Assembly: GCA_013396525.1 (NCBI GenBank)
Contig: VWYX01000626.1
Coordinates: 310,001-374,000, forward strand
Length of the DNA: 64,000 bases
Direction: 5' to 3'
Source: Chaetorhynchus papuensis
Taxonomy: Eukaryota > Chordata > Aves > Passeriformes > Rhipiduridae
The notes under the pieces were generated by a model. That model made no database searches, was not told the DNA's origin, and was given only the letters and a program-made list of their open reading frames with translations. Of this stretch, positions 1-13,352 are shown piece by piece (the stretch's first letter is position 1; every line of letters starts with the position of its first letter). A program made the position numbers and the translations under genes.

Positions 1-804
1 ATCAAAATGGTATTGCCTGTTATTGTGTTTACTATTTCTACCCATTCCTAAGGGAAAGCAATTATCCAAATATTCCTGGAATTTCTTTTATCACTGCAAG
101 CTTAAAACGTAACAAAGAAAAACCCTTCACAGTTTGCTCTTCAAAAGTTCAAATAACCAAGCACAAAAAGCAGCAGAGAGAAATTGTACAAATACACACC
201 CATGCACAAAATAAGGAAATCCTTTCAGGGCTGCCCCAGTGGTGCACAGAGTGCACCCCAAACCTCGGCAGCAACCCCTGCTCATGGTCCCTGGCACAGC
301 CTGGCTCCCACTGGCACCAGCTGTGCCTGCCCAGCAGCAAGGGCTGGCACCAGCACCTGCACTGGGGACATCCCTTGGCCCCCTGCAAGCCATAGCAGCC
401 CAATGTCAGTACGAGGGTCCAGCTGGGCTACCCAGGCTCATTGGAAGCTGGCCCAGTCAGAGAGAGCAGCAGGGCAGGGCTGACAGGCAGGAGGGATCAT
501 ACCCAGGCAGTTCACTCGTTGGCAACTCCAAAAATTAACATCTTTCCTTCGGCTCAGGGACCTCCCTACACATCTTTAGCCAAAACCAAGTGTGTCACCC
601 TTCCAGTCCCTACAGATAAGCCATGCTCTTCTCCAATTAATTTTAGCCATGTTGAGGCATACCTGACTTGCTGGTGATGCCCAAGAGCTCCCCAAGGCAA
701 GATCTCTCTCCAGTACCCTTTTCACTAAATGCAGCCACTTTGATCACCATCCCAACACAGTCAGTCCCCATTCACAGGATGGACATAAGGAACCAACACG
801 AACA

Positions 805-810
805 GGAGGT
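805..810. repeat. Target-site duplication, left of LTR copy A
   Basis: GGAGGT directly before the LTR, identical to 1186-1191 directly after it. The exact fit to TG...CA ends makes chance unlikely. Confidence 0.8.
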
Positions 811-1185
811 TGTAGATGCTGACAGAGCTTTAGCAGTGAATTTCTTCAGCTCTCTAGCATTTTGTGAGAACTCTGTCTTTCCCATGCAGGCTAACTAAAA
901 CAAAGTTACCAGTGTTTATCAATAGCCACACCTGCACTTGTTTTTCCCGGATTGTTATGGCTTCAAATAGAAAAACACTTGGGAACGGACGTGCTCGAGT
1001 TGGGCCAACCCCCTCGAGGGGTGGATGGCCAGAGAACCAATTACTTTATGCCATCTAGCTCACTTTTTGCAAACTAACATATAAAAACCTCATGAAAAAA
1101 GCCATTAAACTGGCCCTTGCTGCCATTTCTACCTGACCCTGGACTTCGTGTGGTTTTTCTACGGGTCCACGTTACAGCAGCGACA
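811..1185 (+). mobile_element. Solo LTR, copy A
   Basis: A 375-bp element starting TGTAGATG and ending GCGACA (TG...CA ends). It is flanked by perfect 6-bp duplications GGAGGT at 805-810 and 1186-1191. It has a TATA box (TATAAAA, 1080-1086) and an ATTAAA polyadenylation-like signal at 1104-1109. A second copy in reverse orientation lies at 4721-5089, and the two align along their whole length, which fixes both ends. A 6-bp duplication is typical of ERVK/class II retroviruses. No internal retroviral genes are present, so this is a solo LTR left by recombination. The family name cannot be given without a search. Confidence 0.85.
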
Positions 1186-1191
1186 GGAGGT
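1186..1191. repeat. Target-site duplication, right of LTR copy A
   Basis: GGAGGT, the partner of 805-810. Confidence 0.8.
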
Positions 1192-2190
1192 TACTGAAAG
1201 AGGGATTTTCTCCCTACAAACAGCATCTCCTCTTGGTACTGCCAAAGACAACTGGGTAGGACAGACCATTAGTCTGACCCACTTGGAGTCTCGTGTTCCC
1301 TCTACACATACTTACTGCACTCATAATTACACCAGAATTGCAGGAATTATGATTTTAAATAACTGGCTGAGTCGACTGCAGACACTCCTTTTTCATGTAT
1401 GAAAAAATATTAATTTGCAGTGAATTACTAGGAACCCGAGCCAGATTTGATCCATGGATAACTCAGTCACACAGTTCTCTGAACATGCAATTCAGCTTCA
1501 TTTTCAGATTAACACACTTTTTGGAGGTGGCCATCACCACTCAGGTATTCAGGCACAAGCCCAGACATACAAACCAAACATCCTAACAGACCTTTGGGTA
1601 CAACAGACAGCTTTCAGTGAAGTGTTTTGTCTCCATGCTTTGCATAATGCAAGCAGAATTGCTTCTTAGCTGTTTTCATGTGGCTGGCATTATACAGAAT
1701 ACCCAAAAGAAGACAATAAACAGCAACAAAGAGCAAAATCTATTTTTGCTCACTCCATGACTTACGGTGATTTGGGTGTCTGCAAAATAGTACATTACTA
1801 AGACATTTAATTATGCAAATAGGCGACATAACTTTGGACTAGAGGCTCTCAGACAATCTGAAATGCCTCTCAAAACCAGTGTGCGTTCTGTGCGGGTCCC
1901 TCTTCCTCTGCAGGGTGCTCGGAAGTTGCAGGAGCTGGGACAAGCCCCAGAGTGGTGAAGGGACAAGAACAATGTCCACACAGAAGAGAAACGTCCTCAG
2001 GCTCACAGGTCTGACAGCTCCTGGTCAAAATCTCCCCTTTCTCTGCAGGTAGAGACATCCTAAAACCAAGTTTCAGGAAAATAAATGGGGGAAACATTCC
2101 CTAAGTAAAAGAGTTTACTCCAAATCTCTTGAGATAAACTGCTTCTGTTATTTTAAACTGCCATCTGATTACGTTCAGGGGATAATTAAA

Positions 2191-2240
2191 TGTGTTATAC
2201 ATATAACAAATATATGTTATTACATATATACATATGCATA
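2191..2240. repeat. TA/CATA-rich low-complexity tract
   Basis: Alternating ATA, CATA and TATA motifs including the short palindrome ataacaaatatatgttat. Confidence 0.7.
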
Positions 2241-4585
2241 AAAGAGGGAAGAGAGCATCCCCCTTAGGGATGGGTGATGGTGCAAATGGAAACCAGATTT
2301 CAAGATACACAAAGTCATGCCTATCCTATGTATTTATAGGAACACTTATAAATCAACCCTGAAAACATTTGCCAAAGGTAGCAATCAAGAGCAGAAAAAC
2401 CATCAATTTTCAGCAAGAAAGTTTAAATCCTTCTATGATTGTTTTTTTTCTGTTCATCATTACTGCAAGCATTTCATTGGATAGGCAAAATGTCTGAGCT
2501 TTCTCCTCCAAGTAACATCATGAAAGTTACCTAAAAAAAATATGTAGGAAGTCAGAAGGTCATTATACTTTCACACTGTCCTATTAGATGAAATAATGCT
2601 GTAAGTTCATGCAATCATTAAATAAACATGTCAATAATAATGCCAAGAAATTCTTCTGCAGAGAAAGAATAACCTTCCATTTGCATTTAACAAACATAAT
2701 AATTAGAAAAGACTGATAAACACATTCAATTCTTTTTTCATGAGCTACATCATTTCAATTTTGATTTGCTGACATTTGCTGTCAAAATAAACATATTCTC
2801 ACGTGCCTTTTTTTCTGAACACAAATAAGTAACTTTAGATGACTCTGAAGACTTGAGTAACTATCCAAGGCCTGTAGCAATAGCAGGCAGCACAATTATC
2901 AGGTCAGCAGCAACCACCCTTTCAAAAAATATTTAGAAGACATTTTTCACACTGAGACAAGTACATTACATTTATCAGCAAATTCTCAGACTTCTCTCCT
3001 GCCTCCCAAGGAAATCCCTCCTTGTGCAGTAGAGATGTTTTGCTTATAGTGGGTACCAAACCAGCCACTTTTTTTGCTCCTTTACCTTAGGACCTCAGGT
3101 AGGCTCACCAGCAAAGAGGACTGGGACCCTGCACGAGTAAAAACCTGTAGCCTTCCCTGGGGGCCTAAATGATCACATGCCCTGGGCCTCACCTGCATCT
3201 CCAGGCTTTGATTTCTGAGCACGTGTGGCAGGCAGACTCACCTTGTACACGTGGGGGAAGGATGGGTGCTTTGAGCAATCACCACGGTGATTAATTAATA
3301 TGGGGATCTAGTGGGACCATTAAACCAGCCATGTCATTTCACTGGCTGAGCATTTCTGCAGCTGAAACCTGTGAAGATACCAAACCTGCAAGTTTAAGTG
3401 CAAAGCTCAGATCAGACCTTTGAGGACTGTCCCTTTGAATATCAGGACAGAGATCCTTCTGGCCAGACAACAACTTATTTACTACTAAGGGCATCTTGTT
3501 TGCAACTTAAAGAGTCAAGAGCCAATTGATAAATAAAGGAAACACAGTCCCAAGAAAACTCTGTCTGAGACTGCCTGCTCTGCTGAGTTCATTCTGACTG
3601 TGCTCAGGTGCAGGAGTGGTCCCGTTATGGCAGATCTGTGTTAGAGCACAGCAACAGCCTGAAACAAGGAATAAAGATGCTCAGAACAGCATCCAAGACC
3701 ACCACTCCTCATTTATGGTTGTCAAGCCTTTTTAATTCTACACTTTATTTCTGATCCATGCTTTCTTAAAACAAAATCAACAGAAGGATGTACTTTAAAC
3801 CATTATATATTTTTCTATATAGCCAAGGAGTTTTGCCATTATTCACAAGCCTAGGAATGTTTTCCTCACTGATGTCGCACTGAAATTCCTGAGATGTGTT
3901 CATGTACCTCTCTGAACCTTTTCTGATGAAGTTCTGCAGTAACAGCAAGCAAAAAACAGCTTTTCTTTCAACTTGAGATTCTTCAGACTTTCTATACAAT
4001 CTCAAAAAACATGAAGGAAATCAGACAGGATGTTTTTGAGCTGGAGGGTAGTGAAAACTTCACATTTTTACTTTTAGAAACACATCATAATCCAAAGTAA
4101 GTCTCCTTTTACAATGGAGTCTTACTTAAAGAGACACAAATTCAAGAAGGGACATGGAGTGTAGTCAACAGTGAGTTACAGTCACTCCACTAACTGTAAT
4201 TGCATTCATTTCCCAAAAACCTTTTGCCAGTGACTGGAAAAGAGTTACAAGCTCTGACTACAGGCAGAATTCATGTCAGCAGTGTTGTCAAGAATCAATC
4301 ATGCTTTATCAACCATGCAGCGAAGCAGCACATTAGGCATCATATCAGATCAAAAGCAGCACGGTGAACATGTGGGAAACTTCACAGCCCACTGAATGCA
4401 TATGGAAAACTGACAGAAGAGCTGGATTCTCAGCACAGAACCTGAATTTGCATGGAAAAGATGTCCCAAAAGGGCATTGGATTGGGGATCAGAAAATTTG
4501 AACTGAGCCAGCCCTACAGGTGAAGGCTAATGGTAGCCCAGAGTATTTTAGAAGTGATGATCTTGCCTTCTATTCAGCACTGGCA

Positions 4586-4680
4586 GGGCCACCCCGAGAA
4601 CACTGTGCCCAGTTCTGAGCACTGCAGGACCCTGTTTGAGCACGGAGGTTGGGCTAGATGACATCCCAAAAGACATTTGA
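4586..4680 (+). mobile_element. CR1 LINE 3' fragment (sense, internally deleted)
   Basis: Two short blocks resemble the end of CR1 in sense orientation: a piece like 'acactgtgcccagttctg' near 4600, and 'ggaggttgggctagatgac' near 4643-4661, which in CR1 precedes the 3' terminus. The sequence between them in intact elements is missing. It is old and diverged. It lies just left of LTR copy B. Confidence 0.55.
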
Positions 4681-4714
4681 GAGCAGGACATTTAAAATCT
4701 GGATGTTCCTGCTG

Positions 4715-4720
4715 GACACG
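4715..4720. repeat. Target-site duplication, left of LTR copy B
   Basis: GACACG directly before the LTR. It matches GACATG at 5090-5095 at five of six bases. Confidence 0.65.
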
Positions 4721-5089
4721 TGTCGCTGTGCAACACGGACACGTAGAAAAACCACACGGGTCCAAATCAGTAGAAAAGTGGCAAAGCCGAGCCGAGTTCA
4801 ATAATTTTCCAAAGTTTTTATATGTTAGTTTGCAAAGTGAGCTAGATGGCATGAAATAATTGGTTCTTTGGGCCAGCCACCCACCAAGGGGCTGACCCAA
4901 CTTCTAGCACTTAGCAGGCAAGTGTTTTACTAACTGAAATAATAACAAACTAGGAAAAACAAAAGCAGGCGCTAATATTGATAAACACTAGTAACATTGT
5001 TTTTCTTAGCATGCTTGGGAAAGACAGAGTTCTCACAGAACACTAGAGAGCTGAAGAATTTCACTGCTAAAGCTCTGTCAGCATCAACA
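4721..5089 (-). mobile_element. Solo LTR, copy B (inverted relative to copy A)
   Basis: A 369-bp element of the same family as 811-1185 but on the minus strand. On the plus strand it begins TGTCGCTG and ends CATCAACA. The flanks are GACACG (4715-4720) and GACATG (5090-5095), a 6-bp target duplication with one later substitution. The minus-strand TATA box TATAAAA is at 4816-4822. Several blocks are almost identical to copy A (around 4828-4870 and 5015-5085), while the middle near 4895-4945 has diverged. Different flanks and opposite orientation show an independent insertion rather than the second LTR of one provirus. Confidence 0.85.
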
Positions 5090-5095
5090 GACATG
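5090..5095. repeat. Target-site duplication, right of LTR copy B
   Basis: GACATG, the partner of 4715-4720 with one mismatch. Confidence 0.65.
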
Positions 5096-5530
5096 TGGAT
5101 CCTCAACTACAGCACAAGAAATGTCAGAACAGGACCCAAACCAAGCAAACACCCAAAGCAGAAGACAACAAAAGGTACCTCAGCATCCACAAACCTCTAC
5201 ATTTTCTCTCGTGTTTAAATACTTTAGTAAAGATTCATCTCACCCCTGCTGAAGTCAACAATGGAAGATTAAGACTCAGTGCTTTTGTTTCCCATCTCTG
5301 GAAGGCACACAGGGCTTCCCTTCCTTACAGCACACTGACAGCTTAAGCCCCTGCACAAAGATAAAATACCAGATAAAAACAGGAGGCAAGAGAACTCCCA
5401 AGGCTGATGGGAATTCAGTGTAGTCAAATTGCTACTGTTCAACACCTGTTCTAAGCACTTCCAAAGAGAAGAGAAATATATTTGAATTTTAGAAAGGAAA
5501 ATAACAGTTCAATTCAGAAAGTTCATGAAC

Positions 5531-5550
5531 AATAATAATAATAATAATAA
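5531..5550. repeat. (AAT)n microsatellite
   Basis: Six full AAT units plus AA, uninterrupted. Confidence 0.97.
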
Positions 5551-8500
5551 AAAATTTAAACAAAACACTATCTAAAAGCACAGTAAAAGTTCCCTGCCAA
5601 AGCTTGCCTGCCTAGCAAACACCACAGTGCAGCACTCCCAAGACGTTTTCATGCTCAATGAGACCACTCTGCTGCTGGGAAGCAGTCTGTTCACTTCCAG
5701 TCTTGAGTGGCATTTATCAACACTGCACCCTTCCCATCTTACAGCCACCTCATGGCAGGCAGCAACTTTATATTTTTATTCCCATTTCTCAGACAAGGAG
5801 GCTAAAGCAGCGAGATTAACAAATCTGAGAAAAAAACCACGTAGACAGGCTTGGAACTGACCAACTCCTGACAACCCATTTACTTCTCTGACAATTAAAT
5901 CACATTCTGAGTTCCAGAGCTTTGGCAAACTGCCTGCATGTTTAGATAGCTGCCTGTCTCTAGCTTGTGGATTTGGGCTACAGATCTCAAGAGCGTGGTC
6001 TCACAGACATCCAACTGGGTCCAGGGCTGCCCTGCAGACCCGAAGGTGCAGATAATCCAGGCATGATGCATCCAGTTGATGTTCAAGACCACCCAGCAGC
6101 CCAGCTTAGCAACAGGAGCTGGCAGTCACCACTGCAACCCAAGTATTGTTTAAGGCTGTAATTAAACTGCCCTGAATACGCAAACTTGTTTCATTCACTG
6201 TTTTACTTGCCCAAAACAGGAACTGGAAGCAGCTGATTTCGGCTACACGGTCTGTGCTCATCTGCTTTTCAAAACATGCACCGAATTTTTCATTAATAAC
6301 ATCTATTTCTTTACTTCCTTCAGCGCAGCAGAAAGGAGTTTAATTTCCCTTTTTCTCCAGCCAGAAGAAAGCACTACTGGCTCAAACTGATGCTAAATTA
6401 AGCCACTGGTCCTTTCAACACATGTGCCAAGAGACACTGCCCTCAAAAAGCTGGCTCACAACAACGTAAAACAAAAGGAAGAAATAATTTAGTGTTTAGG
6501 TGGCTTAGTTTGAAGGTCCTGTCTGGGACCCAGAGCTGCAGGTCACACACCCCAGGCTGCCCTGCCCCTCAGACGTGCACAGCACCACTGCTCCCACTGC
6601 TGCACCCACTCCACTCACACAGCTCTAATAGGGGCTGCAACTTCTTTACTAACTTCCCTGTGAACTGACAGGTTTGGAGAGCCCTAACCTTGCCTTCTTT
6701 AGAGCATCCTCACTGTGGCACATCCAACTAAATGGTCATTTGCAGATGCTTACTGCAATCAGCAGAGCAGTTACTCCATCCTCATAGCCTGGAGCCCACA
6801 GCTCACCCAGCTTTCATCCTTGGACCTCCTCATTTAAGTAGGATGATGATAAAAGTTACTTAAAAGTATCCAGCAAGGTTTTGATCTTGCAGATCCTGGG
6901 GTACATTCTCCCAAATGTAGCCAATAAATCAGCCAAAAGTTCAATTTTCATCATCTACTGGGGTAGAACTGAAGGTCTTGTTTAGGAGCAAGTTCTCATA
7001 GCAAGAGCATGGTCGATCAGTGAGAATAAAAGTCATCATCTGGTTGCAGAAAAAAATTAAAGCTGGGGAATATAAACATACCTGGGGTCAATTAATTACC
7101 ACATAATCTACCATAAGTACAATTTCATTCTCAATTTTAGACTTCTGCAAGGAAATGTGATTAGATATAGGCAAGACACTTGTAAAATCTTGTACACTTG
7201 GGGCCCAGTCTGGCCCGGTGCTGTGCTAATTGGAACTGGTTATTAAAATATGCTGAAAGTATCCTGAGAATCCTGTAAACACGACCACTTTCACTATTCA
7301 GTATGCATACAGGATAAATGGAATAACAACTAGGCTACAGCAACCAGCTGACTCAAACCCTTTGGCCACAGTTTATCAAACACCAGCAAACAGGAGGCTG
7401 CTATTTGTTTCCCTAAGCAAAAGCTGTTAAAAATTGTTAGTCCCACTTTTTTCTTGTTGGTAAGAACTGACATGACAAAACTCATCACCACAATGAGACG
7501 GAGAAAGAGGACTGAACAATGCTGGAGAGAAAACTCTCTCCTGAATTCCAGATGTTTCAGGGTCTCCTGGACCCCAAATGTCAGATGTCTTGGGTTGTGA
7601 TTACTTAATATAAGAAACAGAATTTGGGATGGGAGGGCAGTGCTTTGTAGCATGCACCTTTTGCTGCCTTTATATAAAGCTGTCTGCCTGGTCACTGCCA
7701 CCCTGAGCTACCCTGCAGCACAGAGCACTTGATGAGAAGCAAAGTGGGGCTCAAGAGCTTGTTGGAGTGGGTGAAGCACATGCTGAGGAGAGTGGTCCAC
7801 AGGGTGCAACAATCTCCTAGGAAAAGAACCAGACACAAAGGGCTCCTCTCATTTATGCTGTGGCCTTCCTGCTGCTCTGATCAGCTGCTGAAAAGATCCG
7901 GATACACAACTTGAGTATGACAAAACTTTTTAGAAAGGCAATAGCATGAATGGGAATCAAGACCAAAACCCCTTTCTTTTCATAACCAGTAAAAAAAAAA
8001 AAATTAAAATCGCAGCAACCTGATAAAACACATGGGAGGTTAAAAAGTAAAACTGGCTTGTTACTGAAACAGGTCTTAATACAGAATGCCTGTAATAATG
8101 AAAAAGGGTAAATGAAAAGCATGCTGATTCCTGTTATTCTTTGAGTTAGACCATGCCCTTGGGTAGTATATGAAACCCCAGAAATGCAAAATATGAAAGT
8201 AATAAACATACAATTGCTCAGAACTTGATAATAATCTCTGTGAAACAAAATCTGAGGATTTTTGGTAGGCTTTGATGATTCTGAACATGGAATTAAGCTG
8301 AATGTATTTTAAATTAAACCTAAAATAAAAACAGCTGCTGGAAAACATGCATGACCAAATTCCTCATCTGAACATGTGCTGCTTTTGGCTATTTTCTTTT
8401 AGGTTTTAAAACTTCACTGGCATTCAGTATATTCAACTCCAGTATGAAGCAAAGTACAGTAGCTACTGCTGGCATTTAGTTAAGCCAATCTAATTTTATA

Positions 8501-10005
8501 GATGTTTGTCTGACAACTCAGAACCACTGCTACTTCCATTGGTGAAGGATTATGCCACCAAATAAATTTATTCACCCTGGTAGATGCAATTCTATGTGCA
8601 ACAGGGCTGAAGAGAAATACACACATCGTTAAGGTTCATGACGTTCCCCTCCTGCTCTGATGGCAACCCTCAAAGCCAAATAATCATATGGAAAAAAGAC
8701 AGACTGCTAATTAATTTTCCTAAGAGTTAATCTGAATAATAAAACAAGACAGATTCCTAAGAGAAATTTCCTGTACAAAAAGGATTTGTCCCATTAAAAA
8801 AATATTTTTTTTCTGCTTGAGAAACAGGGGAACAATACAGGAGAAAGCGACACAGGAGAAGAAATTACTTCTATTACTGATCCATATGAAAAAGACTTAT
8901 TCCAGCACAGCAAGCCAGAGGGCAAAATTAACAAGATGTATAGAATTCACTTCCACTTGTGACTGAATTACCAAACAAAAGATATCCATGTCACAGTGGA
9001 AATGCCCTAATCAAATAAACTTTGAAATACCATTTATTTGGAAATCTGAACCTCTAGTCCCAAATCTACAAGATTCCGTGGAAATTCAAGAGGGATACAA
9101 AACATAGAGCACTCTGAAGCCCTGTGAATTCAATAAGCTTTCATACTTGCCATGTTTTTGTTAATGAAACTATAAACCACGTATATGCGTTGTTTCCTTT
9201 GTCCTTGGTAGGATGAGAGCAAAAATTTGAGCAATTACTTTCACAGTGGCCAAAAAGCAGTGGTCTGTCCCAGATTCATTTACCTTTAAAACCTGGATAT
9301 CTTAAAAAGTAACGCACATCCTAAAAAAGCCATTCCTACAAAAACCTTTCTCACTCTGTTTTAATCTCCTTGTAGCATCCGCATGTCCCTGAAAACATTT
9401 TAGAGTGAAAAAACAGACGTTTACTTTAGCCTAAAACCTGAAGGCCCATAACCATTGCCAAAATAAGGCAATATTAACTACACCTAAACACCAGAAGATC
9501 ATTTTTAGAATTTATCCCTAAATCTGAAACGCCGTCAGATGGAGACAGTAGAAAAAGATTTCCATTAATTCTGCGGGAAAAAATCAAAACCAAACCCCAA
9601 CACAGTCCCCATGCTCCACTCCTGAAAATGCCTCCCAGCACAAAGATAAGCTTTCATTGTTTTTTGCGAGGAATAATTCTCAAAGGTTTTGTGTAACCAA
9701 GTTAGGCATAAAGTTGTCCGTGACAGCCACGGCACACAGAGGACAAGAGGAGAAATGGAGCTTTATTTGTTCATAATCCTCAGGAGCGAATGCTGCAGGT
9801 CCAACAGCTGCCTGCCCCCTCAAAATCTCAGTGTCTTCACCTAATTTGGCTACAGGAGTTGGGTTTGATACAACTCCAGAATTTCAAATTACTCCTTTCT
9901 GACCCATTAAGCATTAATTCCACTCCTCAACCTTCCCTCTGACACCCTGACTTGCTGAAGGACCCGCTGGCCTCTGACTGCCACAAGGCCCAGCTCTGCA
10001 GGTGT

Positions 10006-10440
10006 CACAAAATCATGGAATGCTTTGGGTTGGAAGGGACCTTAAAGATCATCTCATTCCAACCCCCTGCCACGTGCAGAACACCTTCCACTACCCCAGG
10101 TTGCTCCAAGCGCCATCCAGCCTGGCCTTAACACCTCCAGGGATGGGGCATCCACAACTTCTCTGGGCAATCTGTTCCAGTGCCTCACCACCCTCACCAT
10201 GACGAACTTCTTCCTAATATCCAATCTAAACCTACTTTCTTTCAGTTTCAAGCCATTTCTCCTTGTCCTGTCACTCCATGCCCTTGTAGAAAGCCCCTCT
10301 CCACCTTTGCTGTGGTTCCTCTCAGGCACAGGAAGGCTGTAATTAGATCACCCTGACCCCTTCCCTTCTGCAGGCTGAACAATCCCAATTCACTCAGGCT
10401 CTCATTGGAGGAGAGGTGCTCCATTCCTCTAATCAAATTT
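10006..10440 (-). mobile_element. CR1 LINE 3' end, well preserved
   Basis: On the plus strand this reads as the reverse complement of an avian CR1 3' end: 'aatcatggaatgctttggg', 'ttggaagggaccttaaag', the 'tccaaccccctgccacg' block, 'catccacaacttctctggg', 'ttcttcctaatatccaatc', and 'ggctgaacaatcccaattc'. On the minus strand a frame across 10054-10329 still shows the C-terminal part of the CR1 reverse transcriptase ORF (LDIRKKFVMVRVVRHWNRLP, VVDAPSLEVLRPGW). The element is 5' truncated, as most CR1 copies are; similarity fades near 10440. It lies about 150 bp before a separate LTR. Confidence 0.93.
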
Positions 10441-10591
10441 CAAACCATTATGTCCCCATGTTCCTGCCCCACTGTCCTTCCATAAGGGAACACAAAAAAG
10501 TGGGAACTGGAAGGCTGGAGTGACGGTTTTAGAAAGAACAGGGCCTTGCTAAGCAATATTCAGCAGCATCCAGGCTCCTACATGGGTGCCC

Positions 10592-11226
10592 TGTTGTCTT
10601 GGGGTGACTTTATGATTTTATCCCCTCTTGTCTGCTCTAATGCCTAGAAATTATTTTTGTGCCTTTCTGTGCCTTTAAACTGAGCTTGAGAGGGGGGAGA
10701 GAAAAAAAACGAGCGAACTTTTCAAAGCAGTTGTTCCAGGACACAGACACACACTGCTCTGCGTTCTGCTGCGGTAGCAAGAGCAGAGGAAGCACCCCTT
10801 GCTTTTCAGCCAGCTCTCAGTTCTTTTTCTCCAGAGAGTTGAACTTGTGTTTTTTCCTGGGACTTTTGGGTTTCTTTTTTTCCCCCCTTTCTTCTCTTCT
10901 GGACTGTTCCACATCATCAGAACACACCGGGAGAACTTTCTTCCGAGGCCCCGGGGGGCCCACACCGACCCAGCTCTGAGGAGGAGGAGAGAGACCACAC
11001 CTACAGAAGGACTCTGAAATCTTCCCAGGTTTCTCTCCACAGTGAGAGATTTTATTATTTAGCGTTACTATCCTTTCCTGTGTGTTTGTTAAATAAATAG
11101 TTTTTATCTCTTTCACTTTCCTCCAAGGAAAATTCCTTTTTTCCCAAACCTGGTGGGGGGGGAGGGGTGGTTGTAACCTGCCTTCCCTCAGAGGATATTC
11201 TCCTCCAAATTTGCCCAAACTGGGAT
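10592..11226 (+). mobile_element. LTR of an endogenous retrovirus (solo, boundaries approximate)
   Basis: The tract starts TGTTGTCTTGGGGTGAC and ends near 'cccaaactgggata'. Its composition is typical of a retroviral LTR: a T- and C-rich middle with runs (ttctttttttcccccc near 10873), an AATAAA at 11092-11097, and a G-rich run (near 11153-11170) before the end. It resembles LTRs I associate with songbird genomes, but I cannot name the family. The right end should be CA and reads TA here. No clear target duplication is visible at these ends; moving the start to 10587 gives only a weak 'atgg' match with 11234-11237. No gag, pol or env remains. Confidence 0.6.
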
Positions 11227-13340
11227 ACCTGTGATGGTGGTGAAAACATTCCCTCCCTGCAACTCACAACAAGATCCAGTTTTTCAGAAGTGCAGGACAG
11301 CACTGATTCCACCACATATGGCAAAATCTTCACGTAGCAAAGCACCAGAGCTCACTCCCAATGACGGAGCAACATCTGACAGACACAAGCTCCCCCTCCA
11401 ACCCCTGCAACCACATGGAGATCATACAGCTCAGGTGAAATGTCACAGAAAATCCTCCTTTCTTTGTCATTTTTTCCATGTTTTTCCATAGTTTATTACG
11501 GACGTTTTACTCATGTGTCAGTATCAGAATCTATTTACTACATAAAATCTAAATAATGTCAAGGTTGTCAAGAATCTGACCTTGGAATCAAAAGATTGCA
11601 AATTTTATTAAAGCAGCGAGCAAGACAATTTCCAGTAAAAAAAAATGTGCAAGAGCACAATACCAACCATGTCACCATGTTTTACTAGAAACATGTTATG
11701 TTTTCCTCGACAAAACAAGATGAAAAATTGCAGAAAATTAAAATTATTAGTTCTGATTATAAGAGGGGCTTGGTTTTTTTTTAAAGTATCTTCACATTCA
11801 AAAAGGTTCAATTGCCTCAAGGACATAACGTCTATTTGGCACAAGCAAATTTAGAAAAGACACATACATGTCAAAGTGATCAGTTACACATAAAAATATG
11901 TATGTTTGATTTCACATCACCAAAATATCTCAGAAAACACAGTCACCATGGCTCCTGCCACTGGGGTTCACCATACTTCACTCCTGAGTCATTACCTGGA
12001 GCAGAACTAGGGCCTAATTTAAGTTTAATAGTTGTAAATAACATTACATCAATTTCCAAATTTGTACTTAAATGCAATACATACACTTTGGGCATATCAT
12101 CATCACTGTCACACCTAAGTCTTACTGCTTTCTTTAGATGACGTGTTTGAAACAGATCAAAATATTTTCATTCAACCAAATTTTTTACGTCTCCACTTTT
12201 AGTAAACTCAATGAATATGATCTTGCCCATGTTCAGTATGTTTAGAGAGCTTCTGTATTTACACTGGAGTAGTGAACAAGTTACTGTGACAACCTGGATT
12301 TGGATATTCTCAGTCCGTAACCTGGAATGTGGATGGCACTGTAACTCAATGCTTTGTGCCAAAAGAATGCAAAGTGCACACTCATAACAAGCAAATGAGC
12401 TGAAATATAAAAACCTGCTACATACTATGGCTTGGAAGCTGAAAAAACTTTCAGGCACTGAAAAAGCCCAGCAATAAAAAGGGAATATTTTGCTATGCAA
12501 ATCTCAGGTTTTTTCTCCTCCACAGAGTATTAGGTCCCTAAGTAATTCAAAATTAATAGGCCTGTTCTTGACAGAAAATGTGTCTCTTATTAAAGGAAGA
12601 AAAGTTTGTTACTTTTACTCAAAAAAGATTTAAGAGTTTCCAAAAGCTGTAAGTGGCATAAGCACTTCTTCAGAGAGGTACTTCTCCTCAGAGGTATAAT
12701 CTTACCCTTTTCAACAGGGGCCTGTTAAAAGAATTTATTTGTGAAAGGATAATCTTCTGCAGTTTGAACTTTCTCACCAAGCTCCCTGCTCATTGCTATG
12801 CGGTGTGGGAGGTAAGGCTGCTTGCAATGCCAGCCATGTCTATCGAATCAGAACTAACCTTTTGTTCCACTTATTTTCTCTGCAACTTCTGCCATCAGCA
12901 GCCATCTCAAAAAAAAAAAATACATACTTTTGAAGCCTTGGTGCCTTTTGGGTAACAACACTTCCAAGCTGGTTCAAAATAAGAAAGTCTGATGGTTTTG
13001 TGGAAAGCCAATAAGGGCTTTTTGCAGAACGCAGGACTGTGTGGCCTTAGCTTTGTCACCTCCACTTTGTGAATGCTCATCAATGCAAAAATAAAGGGAA
13101 TGCCATCTCATACTCTAACACCAGCTTATACCAGGGTCCAAAAACTAAAGACCAGAAGACTGATTCCCATTACTTATCAATACCAACAGAACGGCAAGAT
13201 TCAGACAGCAAACCAGTTTCAGAAAGAAGAAAGATCATAACAACAATCAGCACTAGTGATACATATCAAAGAAAGATTGATGACTACAGTACTCACTTTA
13301 CAGAAAAGAAATATTCTTTTAAGTACCTGTGACTTACACC

Positions 13341-13352
13341 ACACACACACAC
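13341..13352. repeat. Short (AC)n microsatellite
   Basis: Six AC units. Confidence 0.9.

Noticed and set aside
811..5089. The two similar LTRs as the ends of one provirus
   Set aside because: They are inverted relative to each other, have different target duplications, and no retroviral genes lie between them.
7330..7720. A 123-codon minus-strand frame, with a nearby TATATAAAGG, as a gene or LTR
   Set aside because: No protein motif, no splice sites or LTR ends, and no second copy in the window; the evidence was too thin to list.
10054..10329. A 91-codon minus-strand frame as a host gene
   Set aside because: It is the decayed C-terminal end of the CR1 reverse transcriptase ORF.
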